Assembly: GCA_945876095.1 (NCBI GenBank)
Contig: CAMCMP010000016.1
Span: 1 to 64,000 of the forward strand
Direction of reading: 5' to 3'
Source: Chitinophaga pinensis
GTDB taxonomy: Bacteria > Bacteroidota > Bacteroidia > Chitinophagales > Chitinophagaceae
DNA length: 64,000 bases
The number at the start of each line of letters is the position of its first letter. Position 1 is the stretch's first letter. The notes under the pieces were generated by a model, which searched no databases, was not told where the DNA came from, and saw only the letters and a program-made list of their open reading frames with translations. The translations under genes were made by a program, and so were the position numbers. Positions 16,853 through 26,448 of the stretch are shown here, piece after piece.

Positions 16853-17779
16853 TTAATCAATCAACATCTGCTCCACTTGAAAAAGAGACGTGGATTTAGG
16901 ATCATAAGTAATTTTAATGGCAGCCATTTCTGCATCTCCAAAAACCTGAATCCTAGTAAAATTCATCAAGGTCGCCTTTTGATTGTTGATTAAAATGGGC
17001 TTATCTGTTATAAACCGATGAGAGTCTCCATTAACTAAAAAGACTTGTTTGCCATATTGCTGAGTCAGTTCACTTAATTTGTTAACTATTTTTTCAAATC
17101 CCTTACTTGGCTTTAGGTCTTTGTAAAACATATCTGCTTGGGTAAAAAGCATCAGACCTTTTTTATTTTTAGCGGCTTCAAATACTTGATCAAGCCAGGC
17201 TAAATTGGCTTTTTCTCTTTCGATAAATTCTTGATTATCACCTGATTCTTTAAAATTATTATTGGAACCTACTAAATGGATCGTTGCAAACTGAATTCCT
17301 CCATAAGTCCACAAATTATTCTCTACAAATTTTTCAAAACCTGAAGATTTTGCTTGTGATACTAAATTAATTTTCTTCTTTCCGAAACTCATGTCAGATC
17401 CAAAAAACATTTTTCTAAGTAATGCAAGTCTTTCATTAGGGTCATATTCTCCAGCCGCTTTGCGATTGCAGTCGGTCCATTCATTGTCTCCAGGTGTATA
17501 AATAAATGGCGGATTGATCGTTTCAAAATAGGCATGCATTTTTTCGAAATATTCCGTTGAACATAGGCTAGAACCCGATTTAAAATCACCTACATGTACT
17601 ATGAAATCTGGATTTTCTTTGTTTAAAGTTTTAATCACACGCTCAAATTTCGGGTAATCATTGGGCACTCGATAAGGCATATCTCCAAAGGCGACAATTG
17701 TAAACTTCTTTTGTTGGCTTACTGCCAATTGTGAAATAAATAAGCAACCAACAACAATTAAATATCTAAGTAGATTCAT
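16853..17779 (-). CDS. Secreted calcineurin-like metallophosphoesterase
   Basis: About 308 residues from the second in-frame ATG, which begins the signal peptide MNLLRYLIVVGCLFISQLAVSQ; an ATG three codons earlier is also possible. Metal-binding motifs in order: FGDMPYRV, VHVGDFKSG, TPGDNEWTDCNR and VNGDSHRF. The expected final GHxH is replaced by the GDSHRF segment, as in some divergent calcineurin-like families. The phosphoester substrate is unknown; the site of action is periplasmic. It stands alone between AT-rich gaps. Confidence 0.85.
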   Translation of the reverse strand: MNLLRYLIVVGCLFISQLAVSQQKKFTIVAFGDMPYRVPNDYPKFERVIKTLNKENPDFIVHVGDFKSGSSLCSTEYFEKMHAYFETINPPFIYTPGDNEWTDCNRKAAGEYDPNERLALLRKMFFGSDMSFGKKKINLVSQAKSSGFEKFVENNLWTYGGIQFATIHLVGSNNNFKESGDNQEFIEREKANLAWLDQVFEAAKNKKGLMLFTQADMFYKDLKPSKGFEKIVNKLSELTQQYGKQVFLVNGDSHRFITDKPILINNQKATLMNFTRIQVFGDAEMAAIKITYDPKSTSLFQVEQMLID

Positions 17780-17788
17780 TGAGATCAT

Positions 17789-18135
17789 TTTAATTTAAAG
17801 GTACTTAAAAACCCACAAGCCTTTTCAAAATTATTTAGAAATTTTGTGTCATTTGTCTTTAATTTAAAGATTTGTTTTTTAAAAATCTTTAGTAATAATT
17901 TGAAATTTTTGAAAGGACTATTTAATATCTAAAGATTTTCGATACCGAAAAATAATCTTATAATCTTACTTTTTTATAAAAATATTTACATCTATTTAAT
18001 TTGTAAGTTCAAGTAATAGGTGCAATTTTTCCTAGTAGCACTTGGCTTGGTGTTTGATAATTAATATTTTATTTTTTTTAAAGAAAAATTTAACTACTTT
18101 TATAATTTATATAAAAAAATTTTCAAATAATATTA
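17789..18135. other. AT-rich intergenic region before the methyltransferase pair
   Basis: About 350 bp with very high A+T content and no coding frame. It separates the divergent metallophosphoesterase and methyltransferase genes and must hold both promoters, but no clean TAnnTTTG was found before 18136. Confidence 0.5.
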
Positions 18136-19020
18136 ATGAACATATTTGAACAATATCCGAATTTTATTACATCTGATCCCCGAACTCAAAGGGAAAAATC
18201 AGCTTACACTGTTACACCAGCATTTATGTCTACAAGACATGAATGCTTTTTTTGGGGAATGCCAGACCTAAAAGGTAAAACAGTTCTTGACCTTGGTTGC
18301 TGTGTAGGTGGAACTGGTGCTTGGGTTTTAGCTAAAGGAGCGAGCTTTTATACTGGTGTTGAATATCATAAAGATTTAGCGGATATTGCAATAACTAATC
18401 TTGCCGTATTTGAAAAAGAAAAGTGGAAAATCATACAACAATCGGTTGAGGATTTCCTAAATAACCCTGACCGTCCGAAGTATGATATTATTGTTGCTAG
18501 TGGCTTAATCTATTCTTTCTATGAACCAATACCTATATTGAATAATATTGCTAAGCTAGGTGATAGCATAATAATTGAGAGTGGACACAGTTACGGACGA
18601 GCGCCCCATTTTAATTCTAAGCATCCATTTCTTAAAGCTACTTTTAATGAGAATCAGATAGCTGCAATAGAAAAATCACAAAGTTGGGTTGATTTTGTAG
18701 AGAGTGAAATTGTTATTAATTATTCGCGTTGTTACATGATACTTGGAACATCTGAGCAGAGCGTTTGTTACAATGCATCGGTTCCTAGTATGGGATTTAT
18801 TATTCACCACTTTGAGCATTACGGATTTAAAGTTAATCCGGATGTCAACAATATGATCAAGAAATTTATTCCAGATATTTACAATATTACTAACCGGTAT
18901 GCTGTTCGTTTAGAAAAGAAACTAGACGTTGCTCAATCACAGGGATTTGTTTCAGCGGTTACTGAAAAAACTTCTGATTCTATCATTAAAAAATGGAAAG
19001 ACATCGATGTGGCAATTTGA
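18136..19020 (+). CDS. Class I SAM-dependent methyltransferase, possibly CmoB-like
   Basis: 294 residues. A Rossmann methyltransferase core lies at about residues 45-150: TVLDLGCCVGGTGAWVLAKG (motif I), YTGVEYHKDL (motif II, acidic residue), IIQQSVEDFL, and YDIIVASGLIYSFYEP (motif IV). A C-terminal ~140 residues follow with no recognised domain (RCYMILGTSEQSVCYN, GFIIHHFEHYGFKV). The layout 'LKGKTVLDLGC..G' recalls CmoB, the tRNA U34 carboxymethyltransferase, but the CmoB N-terminal domain is missing. The strongest hint of function is context: its 3' end overlaps a CmoA-like gene by 14 bp, implying translational coupling. It is flanked by AT-rich empty DNA next to tRNA-His, which suggests acquisition. 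Confidence 0.75.
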   Translation: MNIFEQYPNFITSDPRTQREKSAYTVTPAFMSTRHECFFWGMPDLKGKTVLDLGCCVGGTGAWVLAKGASFYTGVEYHKDLADIAITNLAVFEKEKWKIIQQSVEDFLNNPDRPKYDIIVASGLIYSFYEPIPILNNIAKLGDSIIIESGHSYGRAPHFNSKHPFLKATFNENQIAAIEKSQSWVDFVESEIVINYSRCYMILGTSEQSVCYNASVPSMGFIIHHFEHYGFKVNPDVNNMIKKFIPDIYNITNRYAVRLEKKLDVAQSQGFVSAVTEKTSDSIIKKWKDIDVAI

Positions 19021-19627
19021 TAAGAATGTTGCTAGTTCGTTTGATTCTCATGCAAGGCAACACATTCCCAACTACGATACTGTAATTGATAAATCTCTTG
19101 ATGTGTGTGAGTTATACGGTAAATCTGCAAAGATTATCGATGTAGGTTGTGCAATAGGTGAAACATTAATACGCCTTCACAATAGAGGATTTACAAATTT
19201 ACATGGTGTTGACAATAGTCAGTCCATGCTTGATAAGTGCCCCCATTCGATTGCAAGTCTAACATGTAGTGAAACTCTCCCTGAAGGTCTATATGATGTT
19301 ATTATTATCAATTGGACACTTCACTTTATTAAAGACAAAAAAAAATATTTACAGAATGTATTTGATAAACTAAATCCAAATGGAGTCGTAATTATAAGTG
19401 ACAAGACTTCACTAGATCCTTTGGCAATAGGAATGTATCACGACTACAAGCGTGCAAAAGGAGTTTCTGAAGAAGAAATAAAACAAAAACAAGAAAGTAT
19501 TAAAAACGTAATGTTTATTGATGATATCGAATATTACTTTTCAATTTTAAAATTCACAGGTTTTTCAAAAGTACACATCATTGATAGCTATTGGTGTTTC
19601 ACCACATTTGTGTGTATAAAAAGGTAA
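19007..19627 (+). CDS. CmoA-like SAM-dependent enzyme (carboxy-SAM synthase family)
   Basis: 206 residues from the ATG at 19007, which overlaps the previous stop by 14 bp; a longer upstream start is rejected because CmoA homology begins at WQFDKNVASSF. Compared with E. coli CmoA (recalled), it shares the opening 'W.FD..VA..F.....H.PNYDTVI', motif I IDVGCAIGETLIRL, the ligand Asp in GVDNSQSMLDKC, INWTLHFI, KLNPNGVVIISDK, and YHDYKRAKGVSEEEIKQKQ then NVMFIDDIEYY. CmoA makes carboxy-SAM from SAM and prephenate. At the position I align with the carboxylate-binding Arg199, this protein has Gln, so the true product is uncertain. Together with the preceding gene it looks like a two-step tRNA- or small-molecule-modification cassette. 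Confidence 0.78.
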   Translation: MWQFDKNVASSFDSHARQHIPNYDTVIDKSLDVCELYGKSAKIIDVGCAIGETLIRLHNRGFTNLHGVDNSQSMLDKCPHSIASLTCSETLPEGLYDVIIINWTLHFIKDKKKYLQNVFDKLNPNGVVIISDKTSLDPLAIGMYHDYKRAKGVSEEEIKQKQESIKNVMFIDDIEYYFSILKFTGFSKVHIIDSYWCFTTFVCIKR

Positions 19628-20053
19628 TCTATACTGTCGCTGCAAATATACTATCATAATAAAGGGTGTTTTGATTTAGTAAGGTTTATTTAAATAACTG
19701 TTCCCCTAATTAAATAAATTTTGATACAATCATCGAGATTTTTGCTTGAAGTAAATATATTTTTTAAAAAATTCATTACGAGTAAATTTAAATGTTAACT
19801 GGACCTTTTTTAGATTTTAAAAAAACACTTTCATAATTTCAAATCTACTGTTTCACAAGCAAACGATGTGTTACTTTCTACAACATTGTTCTTAACTTAT
19901 TTTTTAGTAATTACATAAAGTTTAACTAACAACTGATATTATTTAAGATTAAAGTTTAATTTTAAATAAATTATTTTTATTAAATGCATTTCAGTTTGAA
20001 GAAGCCAAATTTTTAAAATGATTGTAAATTAAATTTTGAAAAAATAAATACAT
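19628..20053. other. AT-rich intergenic region, no gene seen
   Basis: About 430 bp between the CmoA-like gene and the tRNA-His terminator. Only short frames and simple A/T runs are seen. Its composition is like 17789-18135 on the other side of the two-gene cassette, so both gaps may have arrived together. Confidence 0.5.
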
Positions 20054-20085
20054 AAAAAAACCGAAACCTTTTTAAGGGTCTCGGT
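20053..20085 (-). terminator. Terminator of tRNA-His
   Basis: A 9-bp stem (20060-20068 with 20077-20085, one G-U pair in the transcript) is followed on the minus strand by a run of T (20053-20059). It starts only a few bases after the tRNA 3' end. Confidence 0.85.
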
Positions 20086-20088
20086 TGG

Positions 20089-20163
20089 GGTAATCGAGGG
20101 GGCTCGAACCCCCGACCCTCAGAATCACAATCTGATGCTCTAACCAACTGAGCTACGACTACC
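20089..20163 (-). tRNA. tRNA-His (anticodon GTG)
   Basis: Minus-strand cloverleaf with acceptor GTAGTCG/CGATTAC, an extra 5' G(-1) opposite C73 (the histidine identity pair), D-stem GCTC/GAGC, anticodon stem TCAGA/TCTGA with loop TTGTGAT, and T-arm GGGGG/CCCCT with loop TTCGAGC. The anticodon is GTG. No CCA is encoded. Its 3' end points to the CmoA-like cassette. Confidence 0.95.
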
Positions 20164-20261
20164 ATTTTTTAATGGATTGCAAAAATAGCAAAAAACAGTT
20201 CCTCTACAAAATTACATTTGTAATACTTTTTTATTGCGTTTCTTTGTACTTTAAAAATTAT

Positions 20262-20870
20262 ATGAATATTACTGCAAATATTATCACCATTTTACTTTCT
20301 GCATTTACTGGCTGGATAACTACCTGGATTGCTATTAAAATGCTGTTCCATCCTCGAAACCCTATAAAAATTTTGGGTTTTACTATTCAGGGAATATTTC
20401 CTAAAAATCAGCGTTTAATTGCTCAGAAATTAGGTCAGGTTGTAAGTAAGGAACTGCTGTCTTTTAGCGAAATTGAAGCAAAAATTATCAATCCTAAAAA
20501 TTTGCAAAAGTTAAGGCCTGATATTGAAGCCCATATTGACAATTTTCTTAGAAATAAATTAAAGGACGTTTTTCCGATGCTTTCCATGCTGATTGGTGAT
20601 AAAACAATTAACCAATTGAAAGATGCTTTGTTACTAGAACTGGAGTCCCTTTTTCCAGTCTTGATGAAAAATTATATGAATAAATTGGAACAAGAGCTGG
20701 ATCTTGAAAAAATTGTAACCGAAAAAGTTGCGAACTTTTCTTCTGATAAACTGGAGGATATTTTAAATCAAATCACCAAAAAAGAGTTCAAATTTTTAGA
20801 AGTCATTGGTGGTGTTTTTGGCCTATTAATTGGACTAGCTGAAGTATTGGTTACGTTTCTTACCAATTAA
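20262..20870 (+). CDS. DUF445-family membrane-anchored protein
   Basis: About 202 residues from the ATG at 20262; an earlier in-frame ATG at 20172 lies within 10 bp of tRNA-His and would add a second hydrophobic stretch. N-terminal helix MNITANIITILLSAFTGWITTWIAIKML leads into the DUF445 signature FHPRNPIKILGFTIQGIFPKNQRLIAQKLGQVVSKELLS, then helical DEAD-like repeats (KLEQELDLEKIVTEKVANFSSDKLEDIL) and a C-terminal membrane helix (GGVFGLLIGLAEVLVTFL). The function of DUF445 is unknown; an inner-membrane location is inferred. Short compared with the ~400-residue members, but similar short forms occur. Confidence 0.85.
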   Translation: MNITANIITILLSAFTGWITTWIAIKMLFHPRNPIKILGFTIQGIFPKNQRLIAQKLGQVVSKELLSFSEIEAKIINPKNLQKLRPDIEAHIDNFLRNKLKDVFPMLSMLIGDKTINQLKDALLLELESLFPVLMKNYMNKLEQELDLEKIVTEKVANFSSDKLEDILNQITKKEFKFLEVIGGVFGLLIGLAEVLVTFLTN

Positions 20871-21054
20871 TTTCAACTGTCCTTCTTATTGGAAATTTCA
20901 AAAGTATTACCTATATTAATTTATTATTTAATATATTTGTAAAAATTGTAATAAATATTATAGATGCTATTTTGCCGTTTATCAATATTAACAAAATTCA
21001 GTTGTATTAATATAGCAACTTTGCAAGTAAAACTAACCAAAACATTAAAATCCA

Positions 21055-23703
21055 ATGAAATTTTTCTCCCATTTTTTATCTATTTCTCTACTCTTTTTAT
21101 CTTTTAAAACTTTTGCTCAATACCCTGGTGCTGCAGGAAGGATGGGTGGTCAAAGTATGAATGTTGGTCATTTTTATGGAAAAATAATAGATTCTTCCAC
21201 CAATAAACCTATTGAAGCCGCCTCTGTTCAGTTACTTCAAAATAAATTTGATTCAGTAAGCAAAAAAAGGAAGGATTTGATTGTTTCAGGTATGCTTACC
21301 ACTAAAAAAGGTGAATTTAGCCTTGATAATTTGACTGTGATGGCCTCTTATAAATTAGTAGTTACCGCTATTGGATATAAAAATGTAGAACAAAAAGCTG
21401 CTTTTGTATTAAATTTTTCAGGAGCAAAACCAGGTGGACAAGGTGCTGATATGAGTAGCATGTTGAGTGCCGTAGATAAAGACCTTGGAAATATTAAATT
21501 ACAACCCGATGCAAAGCAACTGGAAGGGGTAACTGTTACAGCAGATAAACCCTTACTAACAATGGGTATTGATCGCAAAATATTCAATGTTGAAAGGAAT
21601 TTAGCAAGTATTGGTGGAACAGCAGTGGATGTGATGAAGAATGTTCCAAGCTTAAGTGTTGATATTGATGGAAATGTTAGTCTAAGGAATTCACCTCCAC
21701 AAATTTTTGTCGATGGAAGGCCTACTACGATGACATTGGATCAAATACCTGCCGATGCAATTGCTACCGTTGAAATTATTACTAACCCTTCTGCCAAATT
21801 TGATGCCTCTGGTGGAGGATCAGGTATCCTAAACATCGTTCTAAAAAAGAATAGAAAATCAGGATACAATGGTAGTGTTCGTACAAGTATGGATAGCCGT
21901 GGTAAGCCTAGCTTTGGTGGTGATATCAATATCAAGCAACAAAAGATTAACTTCTTTGCTTCTGCTCAATTAGGATTTCGCAAAAGTATTTCCTCTGGAA
22001 ACACTATTAGGACAGATTTTAATAGTATGACGATCGCTAAATTAAGTCAGCAAAATGCACCGATAGGATTAGGTTTTTTTGGATTTGGAAGAATGGGTTT
22101 CGATTATTTTATTGATAATCGTAATACATTGAGTATAGCAGGAAATTTGGTGGATGGTCAATTTGATAATACGGATGTACTAAATATTAGTAGGGATACT
22201 TTCTATAATAATAGAACTATTTCAGATTACGGAAATCGCAATACTAACAGCAATTTTCATTTTAGGAATTATGGAACCACTCTAAGTTTCAAGCATAATT
22301 TTGCAAAAGCTAATAAAGAACTAACTGCCGATGTGAATTATAATTACAGCAAAAACGATAATATTAACGAAATTTCAACCCAATACTTTTATCCAACTAC
22401 AAATCCTAAAACACCGTTGCTTTACCAAACATCTTTAGGTGGTGGGTCAAATGATTTTTTAACTACTCAAGTAGATTATGCAAATCCAATTAACAGCAAT
22501 ACTAAAATAGAAACTGGAGCAAGAATTGCCCTTCGTTCTTTTAATAGTTATAACGATAACTTTTTAAAAGACCCTAACGGAAATAACATTTCTATTGCTT
22601 CAATGAATAATAGTTATTAATTTACGGATAGAGTAATGGCTGCTTATATTACTTATTCAAAACAAATTAAAAAATTCAATTACCAACTTGGACTCAGGGC
22701 TGAAAGTTCTAAATACAATGGAACACTCATCAATAAGGGTCAAAAATTTAGCAATGAATTTCCTTTTAGCCTCTTCCCTAGTGCATTTGCAACCTATAAA
22801 TTAACTGAAAAGCAAGATTTACAACTTAATTACTCTAGAAAGATTAACAGACCTAATTTTTTTCAGTTAATACCCTTTATTGATTACAGCGATTCACTAA
22901 ACCTTAGTAAAGGAAATCCAAATTTGGTACCAGAGTTTACTAACTTATTAGAGCTTTCTTATCAAAATCAATTGAGTAACGGACATAATTTGCTATCTAC
23001 AGTCTATTTTAAAAATACCAATGATTTGATAGCTCGTTATCAGTATCCTGAGAAAAATCCAAATACGTCTGCAAAACCAGATACTATTTTACTTACTAGT
23101 TATGCAAATGCTTCTCAAACTTATAGCTATGGTTTGGAATTTACTTCAAAAGACAAAATCACAAAAATTTGGGATATCACTAGTAATCTAAATCTATTCA
23201 ATGTTATTTTAAAAGCAGGCAACCTTCCTGGTGGTGTTGATAACCAACAGTTAAGTTGGTTTTTTAAGATTAATAATAACTTCAAATTGTCCAATAAATA
23301 TTCTATGCAGTTGAGTGGTGATTACCAAGCGAAAACATTGGTACAACCAGGTGGCGGTGGAGGTTTTATGGGAATGAGATTCGGTGGAGGAAATATGCCT
23401 TCTGCTCAAGGATATATCAAACCTTATTATGGTATTGATTTTTCTATTCGTAGGGATTTTTTAAAAAATAATGCAGCTTCTTTAACACTTCAAATAAGTG
23501 ATATTTTTCGTACTAGATTAAATAGTAGTTATACTGAATCTGTCTATTTTATTCAAGAATCTGATCGCCGCAGAGATCCACAAGTACTAAGATTAAATTT
23601 CAACTGGAGATTTGGAAAAATTGATGTTTCCTTACTTAAGCGTAAGAATATGAGAAGTGAAATGGAAAGTGGTCAACAGAGTATGCAAGGCGCAGGACAA
23701 TAG
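21055..23703 (+). pseudogene. Outer-membrane beta-barrel receptor (TonB-receptor-like) interrupted by an in-frame stop
   Basis: One frame of 883 codons, broken by TAA at 22618-22620; both halves (521 residues, then FTDRVMAAYITYSKQ... onward) are otherwise intact and in the same frame. The protein has a signal peptide (FLSISLLFLSFKTFAQ), a carboxypeptidase-regulatory-like domain (FYGKIIDSSTNKPIEAASVQLLQ), a plug (VDVMKNVPSLSVDIDGNVSLRNSPPQIFVDG, IPADAIATVEIITNPSAKFDASG) and a family-3 outer-membrane barrel with the terminal WRFGKIDVSLLKRKN segment. Glycine/Met-rich loops are present (GGGGGFMGMRFGGGN). The product would handle import or surface exchange of an unknown ligand. The stop removes about 40% of the barrel. 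It may be a recent nonsense mutation, a read-through case or a base-calling error. Confidence 0.85.
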
Positions 23704-23730
23704 TAATAAATTTCTTAAATAAAGTCTTAG

Positions 23731-23770
23731 GCCCGTCAATAGTATTTTTTTACTATTGACGGGCTTTTTA
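23731..23770 (+). terminator. Terminator after the interrupted receptor gene
   Basis: A perfect 14-bp stem (GCCCGTCAATAGTA at 23731-23744 with its complement at 23751-23764), a T6 loop and a T-rich tail. Confidence 0.92.
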
Positions 23771-23910
23771 TTTCCTTTCTAATTTCTAATATTTACCTCT
23801 TTTTTATTATTTTTTTAAATATTTCATTAGCTACCAAGAATTGTCTTATACACTGTAATTTATATTCAAAATATTTAGGTTAAATTGCTGTCTCATAATC
23901 AAAATTCTTT

Positions 23911-26433
23911 ATGAAGAATACAATATTCAAAAATGCCCTTCCACATGCGATTGCTGTGATGATATTTCTGATAATTTCAGTTGCCTATTGCTTGCCTATT
24001 TTTCAGGGAATGGTAGTTAGTCAGCACGATATGCTTGGAACTAGGGGTATGACCCAGCAATCGATTGAGTTTTTTGAAAAATATGGACGGTATCCATTGT
24101 GGACCAATTCAATGTTTGGAGGTATGCCTACCTTTCAGATTATTTTTGGAGGAATGTTTGATACGGGTGTAAATTATTTACATTTATTATTTACTGGATT
24201 TCTTCCTTCGCCCGCAAGCCTCTTTTTTCTATCTTGTTTTTGTTTTTACCTTTTAACCCAAGTTGTTAATCTCAAGCCTTGGATTGGTGTTCTTGGTTCA
24301 TTAGCCTATGCATTTGCTTCGTATAATGCAATCATTGCTTCCGTAGGTCATGTTACCAAATTTGCAGCCATGGGCTATGCACCAGCTGTTTTCGCAGGGG
24401 TCTTATTATTAATTCAAAGAAAATATATTTTAGGTTTTATAACTACGCTGGTTTTTTCGACATTGTTTTTCAGTCAAAACCATGTTCAAATTGTTTATTA
24501 TTTCTTATTGGCTTTTATTGTATTGGGAATTGTTTTTATAATTCAAACCATTAAAAATAAAGAATACAAACATTTAATTACTACAGCCTCTTTGGCTTTA
24601 ATAGCAGTTATTATCAGTGCATGTTCTTTTTCAATAGTTTTATTTCCAACCCTTGAATATGCAAACGAAACAATGAGAGGAGGAAAAAGTGAATTGACGA
24701 TTGGTGTAAAAAAAGAGAACCTTTCAAAGGGTGGGTTAAAAAAGGACTATGCTTTCATGTGGAGTTACGGCAAGCAAGAAACTTTTACATTTATTTTGCC
24801 CAACTATGCTGGGAGCAGCAATGATCCTTCAGAATTTGGAGAGAACAGTAAAGTTATTACTGCTTTTCAGGAGTCTGGATTACCCAATGACGCAATTAAT
24901 TATTTTTACCGCTATATGTCTCCTTATTGGGGGGATCAGCCCAATACGGCTGGTCCAGTTTATTTTGGTGCCATCATTTGCATGTTGTTTATTTCCGGTC
25001 TATTTTTTGTTTCTAGAAAATATTTAAGTTGGCTAATTCCTGCTACCCTTATCGGAATTATTTTTGCCTGGGGTAGTAATTTTTCATCGGTTAACTATTT
25101 TTTGTTTGATCATTTACCTGCACTCAATAAGTTCAGGGCACCTTCTATGGCATTGGTTCTTCCACAATTTACATTTGCATTCATCGCTTCATTGGCATTA
25201 CAAGAAATCTTTTATGGTAATTTAGAATCATCCATTTTATTTAAAAAGCTTCGTTACGCTGCAATTTCCTGTGGAGCTGTAATAGTATTTCTGGCGGCTA
25301 TTTATTTTACCTCTTCATTTTCTAATGATAAAACTAAGCAGACTAAGCAAGCCATTACTGAACAACTCGCCCAATCTATGAGCCAAGGTAAACAACCCAC
25401 TCAAGAAATGCTTAATCAAGCGAGTACTATTTCTAGTACTTTGACAAAGGCATTGGTAGATGATAGAAAAGGTTTGTTTGGTGGTGATTTAATTAGACTA
25501 ATTATAATTCTAACATTAGGTGGATTAATTATATGGCTCGGTGTAAAAAATAAAATCAATCCAACTGTAGCCGTCATAATACTTTCGTTGATTTCATTTA
25601 TAGATCTTATTTCTGTTTCATCTAGATACCTTAATAAAAGCAAGTACACTACTCCAGAAGATTATTTATCAATCTTTACTCCTTCTGCAGCTGATAATCA
25701 AATAAAAATGGATACAGGTTATTACAGAGTGTTTGACCAGGCAGGCGGTGATCCATTCCAAGATTCTAGAACCTCCTATTTTCATAATTCAATTGGAGGT
25801 TATAGTCCAGCCAAATTGGGCCTCTACAATGATTTAATAGAATACCAATTGGGAAAGGGAAATATCGAAGTCTTTAATATGTTGAATACAAAATATTTTA
25901 TTGTAGCGGGTCCTAATAATCAACCAGTAGCTCAAGTCAATCAATTGGCAAATGGTTCCGCGTGGTTTGTTAAAGCTATCAAATATGTAAACAATGCTGA
26001 TGAGGAAATGATTGCCTTAGATAGTCTTCATTCAATGGACACAGCGGTCATTGATAAAAGAGAACAGTCAAAATTAACTAGTTCTCCTAATTTTGATAGT
26101 AGCGCAAGTATCAAATTGGTAAAGAATTTAAATGATCAAATTATTTATCAGACTAATTCTACTACTAATCAGTTTGCAGTTTTTAGTGAAATTTATTACC
26201 CTAAAGGATGGAAAGCTTTTGTAGATGACAAGGAAACTCCGATTGTAAAGGTAGATTATGCTTTGCGGGGTTTAAACATACCTTCCGGAAACCATACTGT
26301 TCGATTTGAATTCGCACCTAATTCTTACAAACTATCAAGCTATATAAGTTTAATTGCTGGAATAATCACTTGGCTACTTATAGTAATTTGTGGTTATTTG
26401 GTGATTAGGAATTACAAAAAAAATCTTGCTTAA
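23911..26433 (+). CDS. YfhO-like polytopic membrane protein
   Basis: 840 residues with a dozen or more hydrophobic segments, starting with AVMIFLIISVAYCLPIF. Family marks: the first periplasmic loop GMVVSQHDMLGTRGMTQQSIEFFEKYG..PLWTNSMFGGMPTFQI, DHLPALNKFRAPSMALVL, and a C-terminal soluble part with YRVFDQAGGDPFQDSRTSYFHNSIGGY, NMLNTKYFI and YYPKGWKAFVDDKETPI before two last helices. YfhO-type proteins resemble GT-C glycosyltransferases and are linked in Firmicutes to sugar decoration of envelope polymers. Here it is followed after 15 bp by a GT2 gene, which supports a glycan role. Confidence 0.88.
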   Translation: MKNTIFKNALPHAIAVMIFLIISVAYCLPIFQGMVVSQHDMLGTRGMTQQSIEFFEKYGRYPLWTNSMFGGMPTFQIIFGGMFDTGVNYLHLLFTGFLPSPASLFFLSCFCFYLLTQVVNLKPWIGVLGSLAYAFASYNAIIASVGHVTKFAAMGYAPAVFAGVLLLIQRKYILGFITTLVFSTLFFSQNHVQIVYYFLLAFIVLGIVFIIQTIKNKEYKHLITTASLALIAVIISACSFSIVLFPTLEYANETMRGGKSELTIGVKKENLSKGGLKKDYAFMWSYGKQETFTFILPNYAGSSNDPSEFGENSKVITAFQESGLPNDAINYFYRYMSPYWGDQPNTAGPVYFGAIICMLFISGLFFVSRKYLSWLIPATLIGIIFAWGSNFSSVNYFLFDHLPALNKFRAPSMALVLPQFTFAFIASLALQEIFYGNLESSILFKKLRYAAISCGAVIVFLAAIYFTSSFSNDKTKQTKQAITEQLAQSMSQGKQPTQEMLNQASTISSTLTKALVDDRKGLFGGDLIRLIIILTLGGLIIWLGVKNKINPTVAVIILSLISFIDLISVSSRYLNKSKYTTPEDYLSIFTPSAADNQIKMDTGYYRVFDQAGGDPFQDSRTSYFHNSIGGYSPAKLGLYNDLIEYQLGKGNIEVFNMLNTKYFIVAGPNNQPVAQVNQLANGSAWFVKAIKYVNNADEEMIALDSLHSMDTAVIDKREQSKLTSSPNFDSSASIKLVKNLNDQIIYQTNSTTNQFAVFSEIYYPKGWKAFVDDKETPIVKVDYALRGLNIPSGNHTVRFEFAPNSYKLSSYISLIAGIITWLLIVICGYLVIRNYKKNLA

Positions 26434-26448
26434 AGTTTTTTAAATACT

